Source: Flavobacterium enshiense DK69
GTDB taxonomy: Bacteria; Bacteroidota; Bacteroidia; Flavobacteriales; Flavobacteriaceae
Assembly: GCF_000498495.1 (NCBI RefSeq)
Contig: NZ_AVCS01000008.1
Coordinates: 1-64,000, forward strand
DNA length: 64,000 bases
Direction of reading: 5' to 3'
Position numbers and translations under genes: made by a program. This document shows, piece after piece, positions 1-9,085 of this stretch (its first letter is position 1; each line of letters starts with the position of its first letter). The notes below the pieces were generated by a model. It ran no database searches and was not told the DNA's origin. It worked only from the letters and a program-made list of their open reading frames with translations.

Positions 1-8
1 ATCCTTTT

Positions 9-194
9 TTATTTATTGTGACCTGGTGCGTAGCGCTTGGCACTTTTCGAACCCGTCATCTTTTTCGCTTGCCCCGGCGGTATTTTTTTCGCTGTATGAT
101 GATGGTGATGTGATACGGTACAGCTGGTGAAACTGATGGTCATTCCTGTCATTAGTAAGCAGCAAACGATTTTTTTGGTTAACATTTTTTTCAT
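9..194 (-). CDS. Small histidine-rich lipoprotein
   Basis: A 61-residue protein with an N-terminal lipoprotein signal: a short basic start, a hydrophobic stretch and a lipobox-like TSC around residue 25. Five consecutive histidines follow the cysteine, then a Lys/Gly-rich tail ending near PGHNK. After lipidation the mature chain would be only about 37 residues. The His run suggests metal binding, but that is inference. The gene ends 9 bases from the window edge and lies 38 bp behind the folate cyclo-ligase gene on the same strand, so it may be the last gene of that operon. A second Met at residue 4 is an alternative start. I recognise no named family. Confidence 0.7.
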   Translation of the reverse strand: MKKMLTKKIVCCLLMTGMTISFTSCTVSHHHHHTAKKIPPGQAKKMTGSKSAKRYAPGHNK

Positions 195-232
195 GAAAAG
201 GGGATTTGATTTCTGCGAATATACTTAAATAT

Positions 233-826
233 TTATTTGAATTCAAAAATACCGTAGGGTGTTACACAGAAATCCAACGCAATATCATTTTCACGAACAT
301 CAGAAATAGCTTCTTCCGGATCAAAGCAGGATAGGCCTATTTTGATCACCTCTTCTTTGCATTCTGAAAGAAACCCGTCATAAAATCCTTTGCCGTAACC
401 CACACGATGCCCTTTTTTATCGTAGGCTAAAAGCGGAACAAAAACCACATCAATTTTATTGGAGGGCACCTCGATGCCGTCAACGGGTTCCGGAATGTTG
501 TATTCGTTTTTTTGGATTTTGGTATTATCCGTAAGGAGAAAATGGATCATTTTCCTGGTCTGCCATCCGGTTTCTTCATTGGTTGGGCCGAACTGTGATT
601 TAGAGATGATAATTTCCTTATCCCTTCCCGAAAGAATCTGTAAAAGATATTCGGTATTGACTTCCCGCTGCTCTTCTATGGATAAAAACAAATGGAAATA
701 GGTTTTGTCCCAAACAGGTAAAGAGAGGCAGTTATTGGCAATGTTCAGGCTCATGTCCTGAATTTCTTCAGAGGTCAGCTCTTTTCGCAGTTTTTTATAC
801 TTCAGGCGCAGTTCTTTTTTCAGCAT
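233..826 (-). CDS. 5-formyltetrahydrofolate cyclo-ligase (MTHFS family)
   Basis: This cytosolic enzyme converts 5-formyl-THF to 5,10-methenyl-THF using ATP, returning a storage folate to the one-carbon pool. The 197-residue length is normal for the family. Visible motifs are IPEP at residues 111-114 and the nucleotide/folate loop GHRVGYGKGFYD at 139-150. The start lies inside the 3' end of the upstream decarboxylase gene (32-bp overlap), pointing to translational coupling. The family assignment is secure. Confidence 0.93.
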   Translation of the reverse strand: MLKKELRLKYKKLRKELTSEEIQDMSLNIANNCLSLPVWDKTYFHLFLSIEEQREVNTEYLLQILSGRDKEIIISKSQFGPTNEETGWQTRKMIHFLLTDNTKIQKNEYNIPEPVDGIEVPSNKIDVVFVPLLAYDKKGHRVGYGKGFYDGFLSECKEEVIKIGLSCFDPEEAISDVRENDIALDFCVTPYGIFEFK

Positions 827-2057
827 GATGAGTACTTTTCAAATCAGTTATAAAAATACTCAAATGATCTGCTTTTACATGATCCATTATAACAATTTTA
901 TACCATTGATTACCCTCACCGTGTTTTTGTGGGACCAAGTCGTATTTCTTTTCCAGTCCTTTCGGGATATAATCTGCATTTATGGTTACGATATTCATGT
1001 TTGGATCCCTGAAGTAATGTATGCCTAAAGTGTCGAGTTCGCTGCAAAGCCAATCGGTACGTTTTTGCAGGGCCTGGATTTTTTCATGCCACCCGGAAGG
1101 GCCATAAGTAAACAAAATCATCCAGACCGCTACGGCGTTGGCACCGCTGCGGCTTCCGCATAAAGTCAGATCCATTCCTTCCACATATTCCGCTTCTTTG
1201 GTGAGCACGTTTTCAATCAGCCCTTTTCGGCAGATGAAAATACCGGTCCCGTAAGGAGCCTGAAGCATTTTGTGGGCATCAATAGTGATGGAACTTATTT
1301 TCGGATTTTCAAATGATATCGTTGATGCTTCATTGGTGAAGGGGTACACAAATCCCCCATAGGCCCCGTCAATATGAAGTTTGTAGGTTACCTGATGATT
1401 TTCCAATGCTTTTATGTAGTCGTCCGGATTGTCAATAGAGCCGAACATAGTGGTTCCCATATTGGCCACCACTATGAAATAGTTTTTTCCTTCGGCTTTT
1501 GCTGCAGAAATCAGATTGTTGAGTTGTATAGTATCAAGTGTGCGGGTTTCGAAATTTACGGGAACTGAATACCAATCGAGCATTAGTAAGTTGGCTGCTT
1601 TCGGAATCGAATAATGGGTGTCTTCAGAAGCGATAATGGCAATCTCGCTCAGTTTTGCCTGATGTTCATTCATAAAGTGATTGCGATACATCCATATCGC
1701 CTGAATGTTGGCCTCTGTGCCGCCCGGCGCGATATAGCCATCGTATCCGTTTATTTTGGCTTTAAAAACATCTACAGCCAATACTTTTAAAACTTCTCGT
1801 TCCATTTCCTGTGTACCGCTGAAAGCACTCTCGGAAGCTCCAAAGGTATGACAACCAATATGATTGGGATTGGTGACATAGGTTTGCAATAATGGTGTGT
1901 CTTTCAAGAAGGGAACATCGTTGCGAAACACTTTTCCGTCCAGACTGGAACCGGGATATCCCAAAGAGATGTCTTGAGCAAAATTTACATTTTCCCGTAA
2001 TGCTTTTTCAATGCGTTGCTGCTGTTCGGTCTGCGAAAGTTTTTTCCAAATTATCAT
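795..2057 (-). CDS. Pyridoxal-phosphate-dependent group II decarboxylase-like protein
   Basis: A fold-type I PLP enzyme of the glutamate/tyrosine/aromatic amino-acid decarboxylase group. Counting from the ATG at 2057 (420 aa), GGTEAN lies at about 112-117, the cofactor aspartate in HIDGAYGG at about 230, and the Schiff-base lysine in DAHK at about 263. The frame is open 13 codons further upstream to an ATG at 2096. I prefer 2057 because the first 13 residues look non-homologous and a TTG...TAATTTTA promoter-like sequence lies between the two genes. The amino-acid substrate cannot be read from the sequence. The gene overlaps the next one by 32 bp and follows the deacylase gene on the same strand. 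Confidence 0.85.
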   Translation of the reverse strand: MIIWKKLSQTEQQQRIEKALRENVNFAQDISLGYPGSSLDGKVFRNDVPFLKDTPLLQTYVTNPNHIGCHTFGASESAFSGTQEMEREVLKVLAVDVFKAKINGYDGYIAPGGTEANIQAIWMYRNHFMNEHQAKLSEIAIIASEDTHYSIPKAANLLMLDWYSVPVNFETRTLDTIQLNNLISAAKAEGKNYFIVVANMGTTMFGSIDNPDDYIKALENHQVTYKLHIDGAYGGFVYPFTNEASTISFENPKISSITIDAHKMLQAPYGTGIFICRKGLIENVLTKEAEYVEGMDLTLCGSRSGANAVAVWMILFTYGPSGWHEKIQALQKRTDWLCSELDTLGIHYFRDPNMNIVTINADYIPKGLEKKYDLVPQKHGEGNQWYKIVIMDHVKADHLSIFITDLKSTHHAEKRTAPEV

Positions 2058-2137
2058 AAAAAATTGTTTCGGTAAAATTAAGGTCTTCCAAATCAATAAA
2101 ATATGATAAATGTTAGGTTTTATCAGGGACTGGCAGG

Positions 2138-3112
2138 CTATTTCTTTTCCAGTTCGGTGGAAATATGGTAAATAGCATCGCCCTGATAAACAATTGGCGC
2201 TTCATTTACGTTGATGATGTAACCGGAATTCGGTGCTTTCATTTTGTGTTCGATCTTTCCGTACGGATCGGAAATGGTGGCCATCAGTTGTCCTTTTTCA
2301 ACAAAACTTCCAATGGGGGTATACCCGTGGAACATACCAGAATATTTTGCTCTTATCCAGGTTGATTTTTCGATATAAGTACTATCGGATTCCGCCGAAA
2401 TGGCTTTTTTTCGGTTGTTGAGCATGTCCAGATGTTCCAAAACCCGTTTGGTGCCTTCGATGCCTTTTTGGGTAACGTCTTCATTGATGTCGATGGATTT
2501 TCCGCCTTCAAACAACAGCATTTTTACGCCGAGCTTGTCGCAGGAATTTCGAAATGATCCGGTAATGTTGTTGGAATATAAGGTGAAAGGAGCATTAAAG
2601 ATCGAAGCCAAATCGCGTAGTTCCGGATTGTTGGGCGCAATACGGATTTGAGCTGCATTAAATCGCGAGGCGCCGCCGGCATGAAAATCGATCGCATAAT
2701 CAACGTGCGGAATGACTTCCTTAAGCAAATAGTAAGCGAATCGGCTGGCCAAAGAACCATTTTTGCTTCCCGGGAACACACGGTTCAAATCACGACCGTC
2801 GGGAAACTCCCTGGTCTGGTTCACAAATCCGAAAACATTGATAATCGGAATGCAGATGATAGTTCCGATTTTGGGTTTGTTGATTTTCTGTACGATCATT
2901 TGCCGCACAATCTCAATTCCGTTGATTTCATCGCCGTGCAGTCCTGCCGTGAGCAATACAGTGGGGCCCTGAACTTTGGACCGTTCCACGATAATCGGGA
3001 TTTTCAGTTTGGTCATGGTGTGGAGTTTGGCAATTTCCATGTTGATGGTCTTGCTTTCTCCCGGCAGAATTTCTTCTTTTAGAATTTTCAGGACGTTATT
3101 GCGGTAATTCAT
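2138..3112 (-). CDS. Succinylglutamate desuccinylase/aspartoacylase family deacylase
   Basis: A zinc-dependent M14-type carboxypeptidase-fold deacylase of 324 aa. The metal and catalytic residues are all present: H59 and E62 in GLHGDE, H144 in DFHAGG, and the general-base glutamate E202 in LFEGG. The last 90 residues form a biotinyl/lipoyl-like beta domain (GSFVEKGQ...GYI), usual in the long AspA/AstE-like subgroup. The substrate is probably an N-acyl amino acid but is not identifiable here. It is the first gene of a minus-strand run with the decarboxylase and folate enzyme, divergent from uvrC. Confidence 0.87.
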   Translation of the reverse strand: MNYRNNVLKILKEEILPGESKTINMEIAKLHTMTKLKIPIIVERSKVQGPTVLLTAGLHGDEINGIEIVRQMIVQKINKPKIGTIICIPIINVFGFVNQTREFPDGRDLNRVFPGSKNGSLASRFAYYLLKEVIPHVDYAIDFHAGGASRFNAAQIRIAPNNPELRDLASIFNAPFTLYSNNITGSFRNSCDKLGVKMLLFEGGKSIDINEDVTQKGIEGTKRVLEHLDMLNNRKKAISAESDSTYIEKSTWIRAKYSGMFHGYTPIGSFVEKGQLMATISDPYGKIEHKMKAPNSGYIINVNEAPIVYQGDAIYHISTELEKK

Positions 3113-3205
3113 AGCAGGTTAAAACGCTAAAATAGAAAATAAGTTTCGAATTATGAATGCAGATTATTATTTGTAGGATAATTTCTTTTACTTGGGATGA
3201 TTTCG

Positions 3206-3213
3206 TAAATTTG
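3206..3213 (+). promoter_or_regulatory. Putative -7 element for uvrC
   Basis: TAAATTTG fits the Bacteroidota -7 consensus TAnnTTTG and lies 56 bp before the uvrC ATG. I find no TTG at the preferred 17-23 bp spacing, so support is moderate. The stretch that follows (about 3219-3260) carries short 'agtctaaa'-type repeats like those near 48.5-49.1 kb. Confidence 0.4.
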
Positions 3214-3268
3214 AAACAGTCAAAGACTAAAAATCCAAAAGTCTAAATTCCAACATCGAATTACTATA

Positions 3269-5074
3269 ATGTCGCTTTCCGCTTTAGAACTCCAAATCCA
3301 AACCCTGCCCGACAGTCCGGGCGTATATCAATATTACGATAAGGAAGGAAAAATTCTATACGTCGGAAAAGCGAAAAACCTGAAAAAAAGGGTTGCTTCC
3401 TACTTCAATAAAGTACACGACAATGCCAAGACGAATGTGCTGGTAAAGAAAATCGTTTCCATCAAACATATTGTTGTTCCCACGGAAACCGATGCACTGC
3501 TGTTGGAAAATAACCTAATTAAGAAACTTCAGCCGCGTTATAATGTGATGTTGCGCGATGACAAGACCTATCCGTGGATCTGCATCAAGAACGAACGTTT
3601 CCCGCGCATTTTTTCCACCCGTAAAATGATTAAGGACGGTTCGGAGTATTTTGGGCCTTATACCAGTTTTAAAACAGTACACACGATTCTGGATTTAATC
3701 AAAGAGCTTTATCCTTTGCGAACCTGCAATTATGATTTGAGCAAAGCCAATATCGACAGCGGAAAGTTCAAGGTTTGCCTGGAATACCACATCGGAAACT
3801 GCAAAGGTCCGTGTGAAGGATTGGAAACGATTACGGATTACGAAAAAAAAGTGCAGGCCATCCGCGAAATCCTGAAAGGAAATTTTAAAGACAGTTTAAA
3901 GGATTTCAAAAAACATATGGGCGAACTGGCGGCCGAAATGAAATTTGAAGAAGCCCAGAAGATCAAGGAAAAAATCGAAGTGCTGGAAAATTATCAGGCC
4001 AAATCAACGATCCTGAATCCGAAAATTTCCAATATCGATGTATTTTCGATTGTTTCCGATGAAGGCATGGCGTATGTGAACTTTCTGCAGATTTCCCACG
4101 GCGCCATTGTGCGTTCGCATACGATGGAACTCAAAAAGAAACTGGAAGAAACCGACGAAGAGTTGCTGGAACTGGCTGTGGTGGAACTGCGCGAGCGTTT
4201 TCATCTGAATTCCAAAGAAATCATCCTTCCTTTTGAATTGGATTTCGGCGAAAAAATAAAAGTGACCGTTCCGAAATTGGGCGATAAAAAACAGATTCTC
4301 GATTTGTCCGAGCGAAACGCTAAGTTTTATAGGATGGATCAGTTAAAACAGATTAAAATTGTCGATCCCGAGCGCCATACCAACCGAATCATGTCGCAGA
4401 TGCAAAAAGATTTGCGCCTTTCGGTAGAACCGCGCCATATCGAATGTTTTGATAACTCGAACATCCAGGGAACAAATCCCGTTTCGGCCTGTGTGGTGTT
4501 TAAAGACGGAAAACCCAGCAAGAAAGATTACCGTCATTTCAATATTAAAACCGTTGAGGGTCCGAACGACTTTGCTTCAATGGAAGAAGTGGTGTACCGA
4601 AGATACAAACGATTACTGGACGAGGACCAGCCGTTGCCGCAACTGATCATCATCGACGGCGGAAAAGGGCAATTGTCTTCGGCCTTGAAAAGTATCGATG
4701 ATTTGGGACTACGCGGAAAAATAGCCATCATCGGTATTGCCAAACGATTGGAGGAATTGTTTTATCCTGGTGATTCGGTGCCGTTGTATCTGGACAAGAA
4801 ATCGGAAACACTTAAAATTATTCAGCAGCTGCGCAACGAAGCCCACCGTTTCGGAATCACGTTTCACCGTGACAAACGAAGCAAAGCTGCATTGAATTCT
4901 TCTATAGAAAGCATCCCCGGAATCGGCGAAAAAACGATGCAGACATTGATTTTACACTTTAAATCGGTGAAACGACTAAAAATGGCGACAGAAAGAGAAA
5001 TTTCTGACGTCGTAGGTCTTTCAAAAGCCAAAAAAATTGTCGAATTTTACAATAAACCCAACCCAACAGAATAA
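3269..5074 (+). CDS. uvrC: Excinuclease ABC subunit C
   Basis: This is the nuclease that makes both incisions around a UvrB-bound lesion in nucleotide excision repair. The 601 residues show the full layout: an N-terminal GIY-YIG domain (SPGVYQYYD, then YVGKAKNLKKR), a central UVR/UvrB-binding helix pair around residues 210-245, an RNase H-like C-terminal nuclease (ECFDNSNIQGT; IIIDGGKGQL), and a helix-hairpin-helix near the end (IPGIGEKT). Length and motifs are complete. The patatin gene follows 2 bp after the stop, so the two are probably co-transcribed. Confidence 0.97.
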   Translation: MSLSALELQIQTLPDSPGVYQYYDKEGKILYVGKAKNLKKRVASYFNKVHDNAKTNVLVKKIVSIKHIVVPTETDALLLENNLIKKLQPRYNVMLRDDKTYPWICIKNERFPRIFSTRKMIKDGSEYFGPYTSFKTVHTILDLIKELYPLRTCNYDLSKANIDSGKFKVCLEYHIGNCKGPCEGLETITDYEKKVQAIREILKGNFKDSLKDFKKHMGELAAEMKFEEAQKIKEKIEVLENYQAKSTILNPKISNIDVFSIVSDEGMAYVNFLQISHGAIVRSHTMELKKKLEETDEELLELAVVELRERFHLNSKEIILPFELDFGEKIKVTVPKLGDKKQILDLSERNAKFYRMDQLKQIKIVDPERHTNRIMSQMQKDLRLSVEPRHIECFDNSNIQGTNPVSACVVFKDGKPSKKDYRHFNIKTVEGPNDFASMEEVVYRRYKRLLDEDQPLPQLIIIDGGKGQLSSALKSIDDLGLRGKIAIIGIAKRLEELFYPGDSVPLYLDKKSETLKIIQQLRNEAHRFGITFHRDKRSKAALNSSIESIPGIGEKTMQTLILHFKSVKRLKMATEREISDVVGLSKAKKIVEFYNKPNPTE

Positions 5075-5076
5075 CA

Positions 5077-7284
5077 ATGAAGAAACATCTTGCGCTGATA
5101 TTAATTTTTGGCCTGATTTTTCATGCTTTTGCCCAAGATCAAAAAAGACCTAAAATAGGACTGGTTTTGAGTGGTGGCGGCGCTAAAGGATTGGCGCATG
5201 TTGGTGTATTGAAGGTGTTGGAGGAAGCCGGTGTAAAAGTGGATTACATAGGAGGAACGAGTATGGGCGCTATTGTCGGCGGGTTGTATGCTGCGGGTTA
5301 TACGGCCAATCAGCTGGATTCCATTTTCAGGGCGGCTGATCCGGACGCGCTTATCCAGGATTACATCCCAAGAACTTCCAAAAACTTTTTCGAGAAAAGA
5401 AACGATGAGCTGTATGCCTTGACATTACCTTTCAATAATTTTAAAATTGGTGTTCCCGCTGCCCTTTCCAAAGGGATGTATAATTATAATATGCTCAGCC
5501 GATTGACCAATCATGTGCGTTATACCCGTGATTTTAACCAGCTTCCAATCCCTTTTGTGTGTATTGCTACCGATATAGAAACCGGTCAGGAGGTGGTGAT
5601 CAGAAACGGGATTTTGCCTAAAGCTATTTTGGCAAGCGGCGCATTCCCTTCTTTGTATACTCCGATTGAGATAGATGGAAGATTGCTTATCGATGGAGGG
5701 GTGACCAATAATTATCCTATCGAAGAAGTAAAGAAGATGGGGGCGGATATCATTATCGGTGTAGATGTTCAGGATGGGTTGAAAGACCGAAGCAATCTCG
5801 GTGGTGCCACGGGAGTTCTGGTGCAGATTGCCAATTTCGAAATGATCCAGAAAATGAACGAAAAAAGAAAGGCTACCGATATTTACATAAAGCCCGACGT
5901 AATGGGTTATTCTGTTATTTCATTTGATTTGGGAAAAGACATTATTACCAAAGGGGAGGAGGCAGCTTTTTCCGTATATGAAATTCTTTCCAAGTACGGG
6001 GGAACAGATATGAAGCAGTCCAAAAAGATTAATGGCCCCAAATTAACGGATGTGATCACTATCGATACCGTCAAAATCAATGATCTTAATAATTTTACAA
6101 GACCCTATGTATTGGGGAAATTGCGTTTTAAGAATAATTCAAAAGTTTCATTTCAAAAGCTGAGCGACGGTATTGGGAATCTTAGTTCGACACAAAATTT
6201 CAGTGCCATAACCTATTATTTTGAAAAGAATGACGGTAAGGACAATATCGTGTTTGATTTAAAGGAGAATCCGATTAACCGCTTCCTGAAATTCGGTTTA
6301 CATTATGATGGGTTGTATAAAAGTGCAGCGCTGATCAACGTGACTCAGAAAAAACTATTCTTTAAAAATGACAATCTTTCCTTTGATCTTATTTTGGGAG
6401 ACAATCTTCGGTATAACCTGAATTATTATTACGACAACGGGTTTCTTTGGAGTTTCGGTGTGAATTCGCGCCTCAATCAATTCGAAAAGAAGAGTATGGT
6501 TGATTTTAGTAACGGAGAAGCGCTAGAATCTTTGGGTATTCATTCTATTCCTCTTACGTACCTCGATTTTACTAATCAGGTATTTGCTCAAACTGTTTTT
6601 GCCCAAAAATTCCTTATCGGAGCAGGCGGTGAGTGGAAGTATTTAAATATAGAATCGGAAGCATTGGAAAATACCAATCCGGTTATTGAAAACAGTAATT
6701 ACCTTTCCTTCTATGGGTACATGAAATTTGACACTAAGGATAAAAATTATTTTACCACAAGAGGATTGCATTTTTTTGGTGATTTTAAAACGTTATTCTA
6801 TTCAAGTGATTATACCAATACTTTTGAGCCGTTTTCAATTGCAAAAGGTGATATTGCATTTGTGGAAACTTTTTTTAAACGTTTGGCTTTTAAAATTCAG
6901 TCGGAAGCTGGATTTTCGATTGGGAAACATACGGTGCCTTTTCATGATTTCGTTTTGGGGGGGTACGGTTATAATATGATTAATAATTTCCGACACTTTT
7001 ACGGGTATGATTTTTTAAGTGTTGCCGGGGACAGTTACATAAAAGGAGAATTTGGTTTTGATTATGAATTTTACAAAAAAAATCATTTTAATGCTTATGC
7101 CAATTATGCTAATGTAGGCAATGCTATATTTGAAGATAACCGCTGGATTTCCCATCCCAAACTTTCCGGATACGCTCTTGGTTACGGATTAGAAACGCTG
7201 ATTGGGCCCATAGAGTTGAAGCATAGTTGGTCTCCGGAAACCAAAGATCATTTCACCTGGATTAGTGTAGGGTTCTGGTTTTAG
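5077..7284 (+). CDS. Patatin-like phospholipase fused to an outer-membrane beta-barrel
   Basis: A 735-residue exported protein with signal peptide ending near FAQ (residue 20). An N-terminal patatin domain carries the oxyanion loop GGGAKG at 33-38, the nucleophile S62 in GTSMG, and D206 of the Ser-Asp dyad in DGG. Residues from about 335 to the C-terminal aromatic WFWF-type end look like a POTRA-like linker plus a BamA/TamA-type 16-strand barrel, as in the PlpD (type Vd) class. The expected role is a lipid hydrolase displayed at or secreted through the outer membrane; the lipid substrate is unknown. It is 2 bp downstream of uvrC. Confidence 0.9.
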   Translation: MKKHLALILIFGLIFHAFAQDQKRPKIGLVLSGGGAKGLAHVGVLKVLEEAGVKVDYIGGTSMGAIVGGLYAAGYTANQLDSIFRAADPDALIQDYIPRTSKNFFEKRNDELYALTLPFNNFKIGVPAALSKGMYNYNMLSRLTNHVRYTRDFNQLPIPFVCIATDIETGQEVVIRNGILPKAILASGAFPSLYTPIEIDGRLLIDGGVTNNYPIEEVKKMGADIIIGVDVQDGLKDRSNLGGATGVLVQIANFEMIQKMNEKRKATDIYIKPDVMGYSVISFDLGKDIITKGEEAAFSVYEILSKYGGTDMKQSKKINGPKLTDVITIDTVKINDLNNFTRPYVLGKLRFKNNSKVSFQKLSDGIGNLSSTQNFSAITYYFEKNDGKDNIVFDLKENPINRFLKFGLHYDGLYKSAALINVTQKKLFFKNDNLSFDLILGDNLRYNLNYYYDNGFLWSFGVNSRLNQFEKKSMVDFSNGEALESLGIHSIPLTYLDFTNQVFAQTVFAQKFLIGAGGEWKYLNIESEALENTNPVIENSNYLSFYGYMKFDTKDKNYFTTRGLHFFGDFKTLFYSSDYTNTFEPFSIAKGDIAFVETFFKRLAFKIQSEAGFSIGKHTVPFHDFVLGGYGYNMINNFRHFYGYDFLSVAGDSYIKGEFGFDYEFYKKNHFNAYANYANVGNAIFEDNRWISHPKLSGYALGYGLETLIGPIELKHSWSPETKDHFTWISVGFWF

Positions 7285-7331
7285 CGGTTTGTGGCAAACT
7301 TCCGTCACTTTTTGTGTTTTAATTTCTTTTT

Positions 7332-7365
7332 TTTGTGACATTGTTTTAAAAAAACTCTACTTTTG
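7332..7365 (+). promoter_or_regulatory. Promoter of the amino-acid permease
   Basis: TTTG at 7332-7335 and TACTTTTG at 7358-7365, separated by 22 bp, match the Flavobacterium TTG/TAnnTTTG promoter. The expected transcript begins near 7372, about 20 bp ahead of the ATG at 7394. This excludes the in-frame TTG at 7289 as the translation start. Confidence 0.7.
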
Positions 7366-7393
7366 GGAACTTATAATACCAAAAACTCAATTT

Positions 7394-8839
7394 ATGTCTA
7401 TTTGGAAAACGAAATCATTGACGCAATTGTTAGGTGAAGCGTCAGAATCTGAAAAAGGTTTAAGAAGAACCCTTTCTTCCCGTGCTCTTATTGCCTTGGG
7501 TATTGGAGCCATCATTGGAGCGGGACTGTTTTCATTAACCGGAATTGCTGCTGCAGAACATGCGGGGCCTGCCGTAACATTATCATTTATTTTGGCAGCT
7601 GTGGGTTGTGCTTTTGCAGGGCTTTGTTATGCTGAGTTTGCCTCAATGATTCCTGTTGCCGGAAGTGCTTATACCTATTCTTATGCAACAATGGGTGAGT
7701 TTATGGCATGGATTATTGGTTGGGATTTGGTTTTGGAATATGCTTTAGGTGCAGCCACAGTTGGTGTGAGCTGGTCGAGATATTTTCTGGAATTGCTTAG
7801 TAAATTGGGCGTTCATTTACCGCACAGTCTTATCTGCTCCCCATGGGAAACGTTAAAATTGAGTGACGGTACAGTAATAGAAGGAGGAATTATCAATCTT
7901 CCGGCTATTTTTATCGTGGTGATGCTTTCGTTGATTTTGATCAGAGGAACAAAGGAATCGGCATCGATGAACAATTTCCTTGTAATTTTGAAAGTGTCTG
8001 TGGTAATATTATTCATCGTTTTGGGATGGAATTATATAGATCAGGCTAATTATCATCCTTATATTCCTGCAAACACAGGAGTGAAAGGACAGTTTGGTAT
8101 TTCGGGAATTGCAGCAGGAGCTGCAACGGTTTTCTTTGCCTTCATTGGTTTTGATGCGGTTTCAACTGCTGCTCAGGAAGCGAAAAACCCTCAAAAAGGA
8201 ATGCCGATTGGTATTTTAGGTTCGTTAGTGATTTGTACTATTTTATACGTTTTGTTTGCACACGTAATGACAGGTCTTGTGCCGTATTACGAATTCGTAG
8301 GTGATGCAAAACCGGCTGCAACGGCATTCGCTAAAACACCATACGGATTTTTACAAACAGGTTTGATTGTTGCTATTCTTGCAGGTTATACTTCAGTTAT
8401 CTTGGTAATGTTAATGGGGCAAAGTCGTGTGTTCTATTCCATGAGTAATGACGGTTTGTTGCCGCGTTTCTTCGGAGAAGTGCATGCTAAGTTCCATACG
8501 CCTTGGAAGACAAATCTTTTCTTTATGGTGTTTGTGAGTCTTTTTGCAGGATTCGTTCCTGTGAGTGATTTAGGTCATATGGTGAGTATCGGTACATTAT
8601 TGGCTTTCGTGTTGGTATGTATCGGGGTGATGGTAATGCGTAAAAAAATGCCGGACGCGCCAAGATCTTTCAAAACTCCGTTAGTGCCATTCGTGCCGAT
8701 TGCTGGTGTATTAGTGTGTGTGTACCTTATGTACTCGCTTCCGCAGGAAAGCTGGATCCGACTTGTGGTTTGGATGATAATCGGAGTGGTTATCTACTTT
8801 ATGTACGGTAAAAAGAACAGTAAGGTCAATAACCAATAG
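7394..8839 (+). CDS. APC-superfamily amino-acid permease
   Basis: An inner-membrane amino-acid transporter of 481 aa with about 12-14 hydrophobic segments. The first helix carries the APC signature GIGAIIGAGLFSLTG, and a second conserved element is FFAFIGFDAVSTAAQE. Both are characteristic of the cationic amino-acid transporter branch. The ATG at 7394 is chosen over the upstream TTG because a good promoter lies between them. The gene is monocistronic: own promoter, strong terminator just after. Substrate specificity is not determinable. Confidence 0.9.
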   Translation: MSIWKTKSLTQLLGEASESEKGLRRTLSSRALIALGIGAIIGAGLFSLTGIAAAEHAGPAVTLSFILAAVGCAFAGLCYAEFASMIPVAGSAYTYSYATMGEFMAWIIGWDLVLEYALGAATVGVSWSRYFLELLSKLGVHLPHSLICSPWETLKLSDGTVIEGGIINLPAIFIVVMLSLILIRGTKESASMNNFLVILKVSVVILFIVLGWNYIDQANYHPYIPANTGVKGQFGISGIAAGAATVFFAFIGFDAVSTAAQEAKNPQKGMPIGILGSLVICTILYVLFAHVMTGLVPYYEFVGDAKPAATAFAKTPYGFLQTGLIVAILAGYTSVILVMLMGQSRVFYSMSNDGLLPRFFGEVHAKFHTPWKTNLFFMVFVSLFAGFVPVSDLGHMVSIGTLLAFVLVCIGVMVMRKKMPDAPRSFKTPLVPFVPIAGVLVCVYLMYSLPQESWIRLVVWMIIGVVIYFMYGKKNSKVNNQ

Positions 8840-8860
8840 ATTTTAAAATAATATCAAATA

Positions 8861-8908
8861 AACCCAAAAAGTATAACAAAGCTGTTTCTTTTTGGGTTTT
8901 TTTATTTT
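8861..8908 (+). terminator. Rho-independent terminator after the permease
   Basis: An 11-bp stem (AACCCAAAAAG at 8861-8871 with CTTTTTGGGTT at 8888-8898) is followed by a T-rich run. It lies 22 bp after the permease stop. Confidence 0.85.
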
Positions 8909-9085
8909 ATTCAATTTCAATATAATTTCCGATATTTGTACTGTTATGAATAAACATTGGACAGGTTTATTAGCACATCTTAAATTCCTCATCAAGAGAA
9001 ATCCTGAATGAGTCGTTTTTCTTTTTGATTGATTGAACTAAGCCTGTTATCAGGGCTTTAATTGCAATAATTTAAAAAAAAGAAC

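Noticed and set aside
2648..3082. 144-codon open frame on the plus strand
   Set aside because: It lies fully antisense to the deacylase gene with intact active-site residues, and its translation has no recognisable domain; it is a shadow frame.
7289..7393. N-terminal extension of the permease from a TTG
   Set aside because: A consensus promoter lies within the extension, so the ATG at 7394 is the start.
8909..9085. Riboswitch-like leader before hmgA
   Set aside because: A small AAGCC/GGGCTT hairpin exists, but no conserved aptamer pattern or anti-terminator arrangement is seen.
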